A DNA stretch of 64,000 bases from Beijerinckiaceae bacterium (GCA_019753285.1 JAIELD010000043.1:1-64000); one strand, 5' to 3'; shown: positions 1 through 10,763, counted from the stretch's first letter. Notes: a model not told the origin generated them from the letters alone. Made by a program: numbers and translations.

Positions 1-417
1 GGCGAGCATGGCAATCACCGCTTCGGGAATCATCGGCATGTAGATGAGCACACGGTCGCCGGCCTCGACGCCGCGCTCCTTCAAGACCTGCGCGAAGATC
101 GCCACCTCGTCGGTCAGTTCCGCATAGCTGATGCTGCGTTTCAGCCCGGCGACAGGTGAATCATAGAGGATGGCGGCCTGCGCGCCGCGCCCGTCCCGCA
201 CCTGCCGGTCCAGGCAGTTGAACGCCGTGTTGCACACACCGTCCGTGAACCAGCGGCCATAGATACCAGCATCCGGATCGAATATGGTTTGCGGCGGCTC
301 GATCCAGTCGATCGCCGTCGCCGCGTCGCGCCAGAAGGCGACGGGATCACGCCGCCATGCATCGTAGACGCGGTGATATTCGCTTGCGCCATTCAACGAC
401 AAGGCCGTCTGATCCAT
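1..417 (-). CDS. acetyl-/propionyl-CoA synthetase, N-terminal part (truncated by window start)
   Basis: Reverse-strand translation MDQTALSLNGASEYHRVYDAWRRDPVAFWRDAATAIDWIEPPQTIFDPDAGIYGRWFTDGVCNTAFNCLDRQV... matches the ACS/PrpE N-terminal domain; open at the window edge. Confidence 0.85.
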   Translation of the reverse strand, partial: MDQTALSLNGASEYHRVYDAWRRDPVAFWRDAATAIDWIEPPQTIFDPDAGIYGRWFTDGVCNTAFNCLDRQVRDGRGAQAAILYDSPVAGLKRSISYAELTDEVAIFAQVLKERGVEAGDRVLIYMPMIPEAVIAMLA

Positions 418-500
418 CTGTTTCCGCCCGATTTCAAGGTGTTTTCATCATTATGGCAGGCTGGGCGGGCGATGCAAACCGGCCGCCCTCCCGCACGGTC

Positions 501-1298
501 TCAGGCCGCATCGGGGAGGCGGTCCTGGCGCTGGCCGATCATCAGCCGCGTGAACAGGATCGCCGCCTCCGAGCGGCGCTGCACGCCGAGCTTGCGGAAG
601 ATTTCGGAGACATGCGACTTCACTGTCGCCTCGCCGATCGAGCAGCGATAGGCGATCTGCTTGTTGAGCAGCCCCTGCCCGATCAGTTCGAGCACGCGGA
701 ACTGCATGGCCGTCAGCCGGTCGACGCCGGCCGCAGGGTGCGGGTGCGGCCGTGCGGGCGTCGCGCCGGACGGCTCCAGGGCAAGCTGCCCGATGAGGGC
801 CTCGACGGCATCGATGAAGGCGGCTTCGTCGCACTCCCGCGTCAGCATCCGCACGGAGCGGGGAAGTGCGGACGAGGCCATTGCGGGATCGGCATCGAGC
901 AGCAGCACGCCGCCATGGTGGCCGGGCGCCGGCATCGGGCCGCTATCGGCGGAGACGATCAGGATCTGCCTCGAGCTGCACGAAACCTCGTCAAGACCGG
1001 CAGCTTCCACGATCCGCGCCGAGATGCGCGATGCTGCCAAGATCGCGACGAGCCCGGCGCGGCTGAGCGGACGCGCCTCCACCACGACGATCGACACCTC
1101 TGGCACGGCTTCCGCAAACCGCTCTTCGCGGGGCCGGATATGAGCCGATGGAAACGGTTGAACCGTCCAGTTCTTCGCTTTGCCCACGCGACCCTCCCGA
1201 AGCCCGATTGCGATCATTCGCTTGCCCGGAGCCTTGCGCAAAAGGTGATTTTGGATCAACGTCGAAGTGGCGTTTTTGCAAAGTTCACATGTTAGCAA
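501..1298 (-). CDS. LuxR-family transcriptional regulator with degenerate receiver-like N-terminus (real start may be ~1217)
   Basis: C-terminal LuxR HTH: LTAMQFRVLELIGQGLLNKQIAYRCSIGEATVKSHVSEIFRKLGVQRRSEAAI. Confidence 0.8.
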   Translation of the reverse strand: MLTCELCKNATSTLIQNHLLRKAPGKRMIAIGLREGRVGKAKNWTVQPFPSAHIRPREERFAEAVPEVSIVVVEARPLSRAGLVAILAASRISARIVEAAGLDEVSCSSRQILIVSADSGPMPAPGHHGGVLLLDADPAMASSALPRSVRMLTRECDEAAFIDAVEALIGQLALEPSGATPARPHPHPAAGVDRLTAMQFRVLELIGQGLLNKQIAYRCSIGEATVKSHVSEIFRKLGVQRRSEAAILFTRLMIGQRQDRLPDAA

Positions 1299-1309
1299 GT
1301 TAACAGATC

Positions 1310-2734
1310 ATGGTTCCACGCAAGCTTTATGCTGGGGCGGTCGTCCGGCGGCTGCGCGAGACGCGGCTCCTCACCCAGGCCCAGCTTGCTGAGAAGCTTG
1401 GCCTTTCGACAGCCTATCTCAGCCAGATCGAAAACAACCAGCGGCCGCTGACCGCACAGATCCTGATCGGTCTCTCGGCCGAGCTTCAGGTGAGCGTCTC
1501 GGTCTTTTCCGCCGAGGACCCCGACAGGCTGACCTCGGACCTGCGCGAAATCCTCGCCGATCCGATGTTCCGCGCGCGCGACGTCGGCCTCGGCGACATC
1601 AAGTCGGCGGCTGTCGCCTCGCCCTGGCTGGCGCGCACCCTCATCGACCTGCACGCTTCCTATCGCCGGCTGAACGACAGGCTGCAGATCATCGACGAAA
1701 ACCTGTCGACCGGACGCGGCGAAAGCGACGCAACCGTGCCGCTTCCCTTCGAGGAGGTGCGCAACTTCTTCCACTACACGAACAATTACATCGATCCGCT
1801 CGACCGCGCGGCGGAGGCGCTTGCGGCTGAAATCCGCCCGGCGCAGGCTGGCGATGCCTGGCGAAGCCTTGGCGATTATCTCGTCGAACGCCATGGCGTG
1901 CGCATCCGTGACGGCGCTGAGAACGCCGACATCCTGCGGAGCTATGACGAAACCTCGCGCGTCCTCACCATCGATCCGGCGGTTGACGGGCCGACGCGGT
2001 GCTTCATCATCGCCTATCAGATCGGCCTGATGGAGCAGCAGGGCGTGATCGACGAGGTGATCGCGGAGGCGCGCTTCCAGAGCGAGGAGGGAGCCAGCAT
2101 CTGCCGCATCGCCCTCGCAAACTACTTCGCAGCCGCTCTGATTATGCCTTACGGAGCCTTTCTTGCGGCGGCACGCAGCACGCGGCACGATCTCGAGCGG
2201 ATGAGCCGGCTCTTCGGCGCGAGCCTCGAACAGATCGGCCACCGGCTCTCCACACTGCAGCGGCCCGGCGACAAGGGCATTCCGCTCTATTTCGTCAAGG
2301 TCGACCGCGCCGGCAACATCATCAAGCGCCACAGCGCGACGCGCTTCCATTTCGCCCGCTTCGGCGGTGCATGCCCGCTCTGGAACGTGCATGAGGCGTT
2401 CGAACTGCCGGATAGGCTGATCGTGCAGCACGCCGCGATGCCGGACGGCACGCGCTATCTCTGCATCGCCAAATGCATCGTCAAGCCCGGCGGCCGGCAC
2501 GGCGGCCCGTCGCGCCGCTACGCGATCGGCGTAGGCTGCGAGGTCGGCCATGCGGAGCATTTCGTCTATGCGGACGGGATCGATCTCAAGGCTTCGGCCA
2601 ATCCGGCCGAAATCGGCGTCAGTTGCAGGATCTGCGAGCGCCCGAAATGCCCGCAGCGCGCCCTGCCGCCGCTCGACCGCGCGCTCGTGATGAACCGCAA
2701 CCAGCGCGGCATCCTGCCCTACCACATCGTCTAG
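1310..2734 (+). CDS. XRE-family regulator of short-chain fatty acyl metabolism (ScfR/RamB-like: HTH + IrrE-like + C-terminal Cys motif)
   Basis: N-terminal HTH (RRLRETRLLTQAQLAEKLGLSTAYLSQIENNQRPLT) and C-terminal GVSCRICERPKCPQRALPPLDR; divergent to the acyl-CoA synthetase side. Confidence 0.88.
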   Translation: MVPRKLYAGAVVRRLRETRLLTQAQLAEKLGLSTAYLSQIENNQRPLTAQILIGLSAELQVSVSVFSAEDPDRLTSDLREILADPMFRARDVGLGDIKSAAVASPWLARTLIDLHASYRRLNDRLQIIDENLSTGRGESDATVPLPFEEVRNFFHYTNNYIDPLDRAAEALAAEIRPAQAGDAWRSLGDYLVERHGVRIRDGAENADILRSYDETSRVLTIDPAVDGPTRCFIIAYQIGLMEQQGVIDEVIAEARFQSEEGASICRIALANYFAAALIMPYGAFLAAARSTRHDLERMSRLFGASLEQIGHRLSTLQRPGDKGIPLYFVKVDRAGNIIKRHSATRFHFARFGGACPLWNVHEAFELPDRLIVQHAAMPDGTRYLCIAKCIVKPGGRHGGPSRRYAIGVGCEVGHAEHFVYADGIDLKASANPAEIGVSCRICERPKCPQRALPPLDRALVMNRNQRGILPYHIV

Positions 2735-2927
2735 CGGCGGCACGCGCCGCCTTCGACGCAAAGATGGGCTTGGATAAGCCTCAAGGAGCGTTGACGCGGC
2801 ATTGAAGCGCTGTCTAACCTGATACGCATAAGGCTCTGGCCGTGCATCAGAAGCCGCGTTCGGAGCGAAACCAATCGGCGGCCTGACGAACACGGTTCCG
2901 GAAAAAGGTCTCGAGACAGGACTGCTC

Positions 2928-3239
2928 ATGGTCAGCACGCCAGGCCTCTCCTCCGCGCCCGCGAGCGACCTTTCGGCGGCGATCGCATCCTTGAGCAGCG
3001 CCGTCAGCGCGCTAGAGGCCGCAAGCGCACGGCGCGCGAGCCGCAGCGAACAAACCGGCGACATGGAGACGGAACTGGCGTTGATGCGCGATGATCGGGC
3101 GAGGCTCGCTGCAGAACTCGATGCTGCGGTGGCGCGGGCCAACACGCTCGACACGGTGCGAAACGACGTGTCCGCGAGGCTCGAAAAGGCGATCGTCACC
3201 ATAAGAACCATTTTGGCCAGAGATTCAGCCAAGGAATAG
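2928..3239 (+). CDS. DUF4164-like coiled-coil protein upstream of zapA
   Basis: 103 aa coiled-coil ORF; position immediately before zapA. Confidence 0.6.
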   Translation: MVSTPGLSSAPASDLSAAIASLSSAVSALEAASARRASRSEQTGDMETELALMRDDRARLAAELDAAVARANTLDTVRNDVSARLEKAIVTIRTILARDSAKE

Positions 3240-3262
3240 AAGGCTGCGGGGCGACGGGGAGC

Positions 3263-3613
3263 ATGGCGCAGGTTCAGGTCAATATCGACGGCAAGCTCTA
3301 CCGCATGGCCTGCGACGACGGCCAGGAGGACCATCTGCGGGCGTTGGCCGACAAGCTCAACGGCAAGGTCAGCGACATGAAAGTCGCTTTCGGCGAGATC
3401 GGCGACATGCGCCTCACCGTCATGGCCGCCATCACGATCGCCGACGAATTGTCCGAGGCGCATCAGCGCATGGCCCATATGGAGAGCGAGATCGCCCGGC
3501 TGACGGCGGCGCGCGAGCATGTCGAAACACATCTCTCGAGCAAGGAGGCGGACGCCGCCAGGGCCATCTCCCTCCTCGCCGAGAAGATCGAGCGCATCGC
3601 CAAAGCGCTCTGA
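3263..3613 (+). CDS. zapA: cell division protein ZapA
   Basis: MAQVQVNIDGKLYRMACDDGQEDHLRALADKLNGKVSDMK...; followed by 6S RNA and 5-FCL. Confidence 0.9.
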   Translation: MAQVQVNIDGKLYRMACDDGQEDHLRALADKLNGKVSDMKVAFGEIGDMRLTVMAAITIADELSEAHQRMAHMESEIARLTAAREHVETHLSSKEADAARAISLLAEKIERIAKAL

Positions 3614-3659
3614 CGCAGGCTCAGGCGGAATCTCAGCCACCTCTCTAGCCTTATTCCGG

Positions 3660-3830
3660 CAAAGCACTTACATCTGGCGATGCGGGGCTGCGCGGTTCGT
3701 TTGGATACGTATTCCCCGGGCCTTATCGACCACCAGGGAGCTGTCCCTGCCTGGGTTCCTGGACCCGGGCACATGGCGCCCACCTACTTAGTAGGTTTCG
3801 TGGGATCGATTGTCCGACGGCCTATGGTGG
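3660..3830 (+). ncRNA. ssrS: 6S RNA
   Basis: Non-coding gap between zapA and 5-FCL (classic ssrS locus); contains the alphaproteobacterial 6S-like core ...CCTGGGTTCCTGGACCCGGGCACATGGCGCCCACCTACTTAGTAGGTTTCGTGGGA. Ends approximate. Confidence 0.85.
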
Positions 3831-3878
3831 CTCCGCACTTTTTGATGTGTGTATGAAACGATGAACGGCCGGAGAGCC

Positions 3879-4445
3879 ATGCTGGACAAGGCGACGATCC
3901 GGACTTCCATCCTCGAGCGACGGGACGGCAAGAGCGAGGCCTGGCGCGAGGCGGGCTCCGAAAGGCTCGCGAGCTATGCGGCCAGCATCATCCCCATGCT
4001 GCCCTCAGGTCCGGTCGCAGGCTACTGGCCGTTCGGCTCCGAGGCCGATCCGCGCCCGCTGATGCAGGCGATCGCCGCGCATGGCTTCCAGCTCTGCCTG
4101 CCCGTCATCAAGCATCCGGAGATCTTCTACCGACGCTTCGCCTTCGGCGACGAGATGGCGGATGCCGGCTGGGGCACGCGCGGCCCCTTGCCCGGCGCGC
4201 CGGAGGTGCGGCCAGGCACCCTGCTCGTGCCGCTCGTGGCGGTCGACGGCAAGGGTGGCCGCATAGGCTGGGGCAAGGGACACTACGATCGCTCTATAGC
4301 GCGCCTGATGGGCGATGGCGGCTTCCTGTTGACGATCGGCATCGCCTTCGCCTTCCAGCAGGTCGATCACGTCCCGGTCGAAGCGCACGACAGGCAGCTC
4401 GATCACGTGCTGACCGACGAAGGGTTGATTGCTGCGGCAAGATGA
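3879..4445 (+). CDS. 5-formyltetrahydrofolate cyclo-ligase
   Basis: LLVPLVAVDGKGGRIGWGKGHYDRSIARL motif; zapA-ssrS-5FCL synteny. Confidence 0.92.
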   Translation: MLDKATIRTSILERRDGKSEAWREAGSERLASYAASIIPMLPSGPVAGYWPFGSEADPRPLMQAIAAHGFQLCLPVIKHPEIFYRRFAFGDEMADAGWGTRGPLPGAPEVRPGTLLVPLVAVDGKGGRIGWGKGHYDRSIARLMGDGGFLLTIGIAFAFQQVDHVPVEAHDRQLDHVLTDEGLIAAAR

Positions 4446-4506
4446 TCTTTGTGGTCGCGGCAGCTTCCATCCGAACGTCAACGCCAGCAGCTTCAAGGTC
4501 CGCCCC

Positions 4507-5328
4507 ATGCGCATTCTCTTCCTCGGCGACATCGTCGGCAGGCCCGGGCGCGAAGCCTTCATCCGCGAGGTTCCCGCGCTGCGCGAGCGCTGGAACTTGG
4601 ATTGCGTCATCGTCAACGCCGAAAACTCCGCCGGCGGCTTCGGCATCACGGAAGTGATCTACCACGAGCTCGTCGATGCGGGCGCGGACGCCATCACGCT
4701 CGGCAACCATTCGTGGGACCAGCGCGAGGCACTCGTCTTCATCGAGCGCGCTGAACGCCTGATCCGCCCGCTCAATTTTCCGCGCGGCACGCCGGGGCGC
4801 GGCGCGGCCATGGTCGAGACGCGCGGCGGCCAGCATGTGCTCGTCGTCAACGCCATGGGGCGGCTCTATATGGACGCGATCGACGACCCCTTCACCGCGC
4901 TGGAGCGCGAGGTTGCCGCCTGCAAGCTCGGCGAGGCGGCCGACGCCATCGTGATCGACTTCCACGCCGAGGCGACCAGCGAGAAGCAGGCGATCGGCCG
5001 CATGCTGGACGGACGCGTCAGCCTCGTCGTCGGCACGCACACCCATGCGCCGACCGCCGACCACCAGATCTTTGCCGGCGGCACGGCCTATCAGTCTGAT
5101 GCCGGCATGAGCGGCAATTACGATTCCATCCTCGGCATGGACAAGCAGGAGCCGATCCGCCGCTGGATCGAGAAGACACCGGGCTCGCGCATGGAGGTGG
5201 CGGAGGGCCCGGCCACGCTGTGCGGCCTCGCTGTCGAGACCGATGACAGGACCGGGCTTGCCAAGCGGATCGCGCCGGTCAGGATCGGCGGCGTGCTGTC
5301 GGAAGCGCGTCCGGCCATGTGGGAGTGA
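4507..5328 (+). CDS. YmdB-family metallophosphoesterase (TIGR00282 type)
   Basis: MRILFLGDIVGRPGREAF...DAITLGNHSWDQREAL...VGTHTHAPTADHQI. Confidence 0.9.
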   Translation: MRILFLGDIVGRPGREAFIREVPALRERWNLDCVIVNAENSAGGFGITEVIYHELVDAGADAITLGNHSWDQREALVFIERAERLIRPLNFPRGTPGRGAAMVETRGGQHVLVVNAMGRLYMDAIDDPFTALEREVAACKLGEAADAIVIDFHAEATSEKQAIGRMLDGRVSLVVGTHTHAPTADHQIFAGGTAYQSDAGMSGNYDSILGMDKQEPIRRWIEKTPGSRMEVAEGPATLCGLAVETDDRTGLAKRIAPVRIGGVLSEARPAMWE

Positions 5329-5413
5329 GCATCGCGCAATGACGGTTGAAACAAACGGCCTTCGCCTGTAATCACAGCGTTTTCCATCAAACATAAGCAG
5401 ATCGAGTAAAACC

Positions 5414-6163
5414 GTGGCCGGTCATTCCCAATTCAAGAACATCATGCACCGCAAGGGCAAGCAGGATAAGATGCGCGCCAAGCTCTTCTCCAAATTGGCC
5501 CGCGAGATCACGGTTGCGGCCAAGGCCGGGACGCCAGACCCCGCCATGAACGCGAAGCTTCGGCTCGCCATCATCAACGCCCGCGCCGAGAACATGCCGA
5601 AGGACAATATCGAGCGCGCCATCAAGAAGGGCTCGGGACTCGACACCGAGAACTACGATGAGGTGCGCTACGAGGGCTACGGCCCGGGCGGCGTCGCCGT
5701 GATCGTCGAGACGCTGACCGACAACCGCAACCGCACCGCCCCCGCCATCCGCTCCTATTTTACGAAAGCCGGCGGCGCGCTCGGCGAAAGCAACTCGGTC
5801 GCCTTCATGTTCACGCGGCTCGGCGAGATCGTCTATCCGGCGAGCGTCGGCAGCGAGGACAAGGTGTTGGAAGCCGGCATCGAGGCCGGTGCCGACGATG
5901 TGGTGAGCAGCGAGGACGGCCATGTCATCAGCTGCAGCTTCGAGTCGATCGGTGAAGTTTCCAAAGCGCTCGAAACGGCGCTCGGGCCTGCCTCCAGCGT
6001 GAAGATCGTCTGGAAGCCGTCAACCACGACGACGCTCGACGAAGAGAAAGCCGCCTCGATGCTGAAGCTGATCGACACGCTCGAAGAGGATGACGACGTC
6101 CAGAACGTGTTCTCGAACTTCGAAGTCTCGGACGAGGTGATGGCGAAGCTGACGGCGGCCTGA
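5414..6163 (+). CDS. YebC/PmpR-family DNA-binding/translation regulator
   Basis: [39 protein letters not shown], canonical YebC N-terminus. Confidence 0.95.
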   Translation: MAGHSQFKNIMHRKGKQDKMRAKLFSKLAREITVAAKAGTPDPAMNAKLRLAIINARAENMPKDNIERAIKKGSGLDTENYDEVRYEGYGPGGVAVIVETLTDNRNRTAPAIRSYFTKAGGALGESNSVAFMFTRLGEIVYPASVGSEDKVLEAGIEAGADDVVSSEDGHVISCSFESIGEVSKALETALGPASSVKIVWKPSTTTTLDEEKAASMLKLIDTLEEDDDVQNVFSNFEVSDEVMAKLTAA

Positions 6164-6225
6164 GCCCTCCTGTCATTTTTTACGCCCGCAGGGCGAACGG
6201 AAACGACAGCGCCAAGCAGGCAAAA

Positions 6226-6981
6226 TCAACGTAACAGGCTATCCAGCGCGGGTAGGGACAAAACGGCCGCCAGCAGGATCACCGAATAGGCCGCGCGCCT
6301 GAACGTGACCGGGCTCGCCACGCGAAAGCCATGCGTGCCGGCATAGAGCATCGCGCCATAGACCGGCATCATTGCGAGGCCGAGCAGCGCGGTGTTGACG
6401 GTCAGCACGCCATTCCAGGCGAGGATCACGCCGGAGACCACGGTCGAAAGGCCGAAATAGCTCTGCATGTCTGCTCTCATATCGACCGGCCTTTTCGCCT
6501 GGCTCGACAGCCAGAACAGTGCGAGCGGCATGCCGCTCAGACTCGCCATCCCGCCGAACAGCCCTGACAGCGCGCCGACGCCTAAGGTGAGCGGCAGGCC
6601 CGGCTTGCCATGGTAACGCCAGCCGCTCGCCAGAACCGCCACCAGAGCCATGATGGTCAGCGAGATCAACCAGCGCACGACGACCGGATCGACATGGACG
6701 AGCAGCGCGAGGCCGAGCGGAAAGACGAGCGAGGATGCGGCAAGCAGGCTGATGACGCCGCGCCGGTCGGCGGTGCGGAAGGCTTTCCAGCCGAGCAGGA
6801 GCGCGAAAGGCGCGTCGATGACCCAGATCGTCGCCAGCGCCTCCTTGGGCGACAGCACGCTGGAGGCGATCGGCATGAAGATCATCGCGAAGCCGAAGCC
6901 CGTGAACCCGCGCGTCAATCCGCCGATCGCGGCCGCCAGCGCCACGATTGCGCAGATCTCGAAGCTGAAGGACGCAAACAT
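6226..6981 (-). CDS. TSUP-family (TauE/SafE-like) membrane permease
   Basis: Hydrophobic multi-TM ORF, AAAIGGLTRGFTGFGFAMIFMPI motif. Confidence 0.85.
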   Translation of the reverse strand: MFASFSFEICAIVALAAAIGGLTRGFTGFGFAMIFMPIASSVLSPKEALATIWVIDAPFALLLGWKAFRTADRRGVISLLAASSLVFPLGLALLVHVDPVVVRWLISLTIMALVAVLASGWRYHGKPGLPLTLGVGALSGLFGGMASLSGMPLALFWLSSQAKRPVDMRADMQSYFGLSTVVSGVILAWNGVLTVNTALLGLAMMPVYGAMLYAGTHGFRVASPVTFRRAAYSVILLAAVLSLPALDSLLR

Positions 6982-7136
6982 GACGGGACCGCAGGAGAGG
7001 ATGCACAAAGTCCTAGAGCATGTGCTCAAGATGCGGCAATGCTTTTTGCTGCTGCCCGCCATCTGCCGCGGCGATGGAGCGGATGCTTGAAGAAAATGCT
7101 CTGGCGCGCCGCGAGCAACGCCGCTACCGACGATGG

Positions 7137-7682
7137 ATGGGAACGCTCACGCGAATCATCGGCATCGATCCCGGCCTCCGGAAGACGGGCTGGGGCATCG
7201 TCGAGAGCGAGGGCAGCCGCCTCAGCTTCATTGCCTGCGGCTCCATCGATCCCGACACCACGCTCGATCTCGCGGCGCGTCTCGCCCGCCTGCATGACGC
7301 CTTGAGCGCCGTGATCCACGACCACCAGCCGGATGAAGCGGCGGTCGAGGAAACCTTCGTCAACAAGGACCCGCGTTCGGCCCTCAAGCTTGGCGCGGCG
7401 CGTGGCGTCGCGCTCGTCGTTCCGGCGCTGGCAGGCCTGCCAGTCGCCGAATATGCCGCCAACAGCGTCAAGAAATGCGTCGTCGGCGCCGGCCATGCCG
7501 ACAAGGCGCAAATCCGCATGATGGTAAAGGTGCTGCTGCCCAAGGCCGAATTCCACACCGACGACGCGGCGGACGCATTGGCAATCGCCATCACCCATGC
7601 GCAGAATAGAGGCGTGCGGACGCTCGAGAGCCGCGCGTCTGGCGGCGTCTACGCGCCAAGCAGGGACACGAAACGCGCGTGA
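7137..7682 (+). CDS. ruvC: crossover junction endodeoxyribonuclease RuvC
   Basis: [18 protein letters not shown]...; followed by ruvA and ruvB. Confidence 0.96.
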   Translation: MGTLTRIIGIDPGLRKTGWGIVESEGSRLSFIACGSIDPDTTLDLAARLARLHDALSAVIHDHQPDEAAVEETFVNKDPRSALKLGAARGVALVVPALAGLPVAEYAANSVKKCVVGAGHADKAQIRMMVKVLLPKAEFHTDDAADALAIAITHAQNRGVRTLESRASGGVYAPSRDTKRA

Positions 7683-8292
7683 TCGGCAAATTGAAAGGCC
7701 TCGTCGACAGCGTCGGCGACGATTTCGCAATCATCGACGTGCAGGGCGTCGGCTATGTGGTGAACTGCTCGGGCAAGACCCTGTCGGGCCTGCCGGAGAT
7801 CGGCCTCGCCGTCTCGCTCGCCATCGAGACGCAGGTGCGCGAGGACGCGATCCGGCTCTACGGTTTCCGCTCGGACCTCGAGCGCGACTGGTTCCGTATA
7901 CTGCTGACGGTGCAGGGCGTCGGCTCCAAGGTGGCTCTGGCGATCCTGACAGTGCTCGCCCCCGGCGATCTCGCCAACGCCATCGCGTTGCAGGACAAGG
8001 CCTCCGTCGCCCGCGCGCCCGGCGTCGGGCCGAAGCTCGCCGCCCGCATCGTGGCCGAACTCAAGGACAAGACGCCCGCCTACATCAACATCGATGCCGG
8101 CGCCGTGAAGCTTGCCGGCGACGTCATCGAGAAGCGCGCGCCTCAGCCGCTGCAGGACGCCGTCTCGGCGCTGGTCAATCTCGGCTATGGCCAGCCGCAG
8201 GCTTCAGCGGCGGTCGCCGCGGCGGCAAAGGCGCTGGGTGACAATCCCGAAACGGCAGCGCTCATCCGGCGCGGGCTGAAAGAGCTGTCGTC

Positions 8293-8296
<4 letters not shown>
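7679..8296 (+). CDS. ruvA: Holliday junction branch migration protein RuvA
   Basis: [28 protein letters not shown]...; 4-nt overlap with ruvC. Confidence 0.96.
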
Positions 8297-9335
<1,039 letters not shown>

Positions 9336-9339
<4 letters not shown>

Positions 9340-9515
9340 ATTGGTGGGAGATAACCTGGAGACAGCTTGCTCTCGCCATTTTTGTTATGGCGACAGCGTT
9401 AGCTGTCTTCGTTTTCATGCCCAAAGCTCCGCCTGATGGTGGACGAGGTTCTGGATGGATTTGCTCTTATCCAGGCAAGGGCGATCCGATTTGCGTCAAG
9501 CGCGCCGATCCTTGA
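9336..9515 (+). CDS. putative 59-aa single-pass membrane microprotein
   Basis: GTG start overlapping the ruvB stop: (V/M)[58 protein letters not shown]; one hydrophobic helix. Confidence 0.45.
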
Positions 9516-9531
9516 ACTTTTCGGAACACAT

Positions 9532-9666
9532 CGCCCCACCCGGCCTGCTCCGCAGGCCACCCTCCCCTCGCGGGGAGGGAGTTTTGAGTTCGATCTGAGC
9601 GCATGGAGCGCTGTAACTCCCTCCCCGCGAGGGGAGGGTGGCGCGTGCAACGCGCCGGGTGGGGCG
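9532..9666. repeat. REP/MITE-like composite palindromic element
   Basis: Perfect 27-bp inverted arms 9557-9583 / 9615-9641 (CCACCCTCCCCTCGCGGGGAGGGAGTT ... AACTCCCTCCCCGCGAGGGGAGGGTGG), plus outer arms CGCCCCACCCGG / CCGGGTGGGGCG. Confidence 0.9.
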
Positions 9667-9680
9667 CGCTCGCCAATAAA

Positions 9681-10289
9681 TCAAGCCGCAAGCATGGCCG
9701 GAACAGGCAGCCCTACCCTGCGCGCAAGCGCGACGAGCTGGTTGCGCCGCCACCAGATCACCAGCAGCGAGCTGATCCAGACCGAGCAGGCCTCCTTGAA
9801 CAGGATGCCGCCATCGCCATAAGGGTCGACGCCAAGCGGCGTGAAGATATGGAAGAAGATGGCGCCCGACATCAGCATCAGCGCACCGATGCCACCAAGG
9901 CCCTGCACGGCCGGAACCAGCAGAAAGGCGGAGGCGATGATCTCGCAGATGCCGACACCAAGGCGCATGATCTTCTCATGGCCATGGAAACCGGCCCAGT
10001 CGGTCAGCTTGGTGAAGAGATCGACGCTGCCCTCGTCGCCGGTCAGCTTGTACTGCTCGTACCAGAGCAGGATGAAGGCGATGTAGAGCGCCGCCGTCCA
10101 GCTCAAGACCGAACGGACCCGCGCCGGCGGCAGGTCGGACCTGCCGAGAAAAGCAAGAAGCGCCAGCGCGACGAGCGCCGGCAGAATGATCGACGGAACT
10201 CCGAAATCCGCATAAGCAGGATTTCCCGTCGCGATCGCGGCACCCAGCAGCAGGGCGCCTATGAAGTCTCGGCCATCGACATGTACCAT
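9681..10289 (-). CDS. DoxX-like/uncharacterised multi-pass membrane protein
   Basis: ALLLGAAIATGN..., multiple TM helices; EKIMRLGVGICEIIASAFLLVPAVQGLGGIGALMLMSGAIFFH. Confidence 0.65.
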   Translation of the reverse strand: MVHVDGRDFIGALLLGAAIATGNPAYADFGVPSIILPALVALALLAFLGRSDLPPARVRSVLSWTAALYIAFILLWYEQYKLTGDEGSVDLFTKLTDWAGFHGHEKIMRLGVGICEIIASAFLLVPAVQGLGGIGALMLMSGAIFFHIFTPLGVDPYGDGGILFKEACSVWISSLLVIWWRRNQLVALARRVGLPVPAMLAA

Positions 10290-10482
10290 CGTTCTGTCTC
10301 GCTTGGTTCGCTTTGATCATACGCAAGCCCGGGAGATGGGCCGCAGCACGCTTAACGCAGCAAATCGCATGTCGAGCCGTCACATAGAAATCAACTTCGC
10401 GAGACGGGCGTATGACTATTGCGGACTTGAACGGATCGGCGACCGTTGCCTCCTGGCTGCAAGCGACCTGAAAAACGGCAAT

Positions 10483-10510
10483 AAAAAAGGCTGCCCGCAG
10501 GCAGCCTTTG
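10483..10510 (-). terminator. intrinsic terminator of rpmE
   Basis: Minus strand AAAGGCTGCCTGCGGGCAGCCTTTTTTAT hairpin plus U-tract just after rpmE. Confidence 0.85.
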
Positions 10511-10532
10511 ATCACGATGAACGTGAAGACGC

Positions 10533-10763
10533 TTACTTCTTCGCGAGGTTGAGGCCCGCAAACTTGGCGTTGAACTTGGAAAGACGGCCGCCGCGATCGA
10601 GATTGGTGTGCGAGCCGCCGGTCCATGCCGGATGGGTGTTGGGGTCGATGTCGAGGTTCAGCGTATCGCCGGGCTTGCCGAGCGTGGAGCGCGTCTGGAA
10701 CTTCGTGCCATCCGTCATGACGACATTGATGAAATGGTAATCGGGATGCGTATCGGCCTTCAT
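10533..10763 (-). CDS. rpmE: 50S ribosomal protein L31 (C-minus type)
   Basis: [50 protein letters not shown]... Confidence 0.95.
   Translation of the reverse strand: MKADTHPDYHFINVVMTDGTKFQTRSTLGKPGDTLNLDIDPNTHPAWTGGSHTNLDRGGRLSKFNAKFAGLNLAKK

Noticed and set aside
1292-3667. 791-aa minus-strand ORF
   Set aside because: Antisense shadow of the ScfR-like, DUF4164-like and zapA genes in high-GC DNA; composition typical of a shadow frame and no recognisable domain.
9436-9822. 128-aa and neighbouring ORFs at 9.4-9.8 kb
   Set aside because: They run through the palindromic repeat element and overlap the membrane protein on the other strand; no coding signal.
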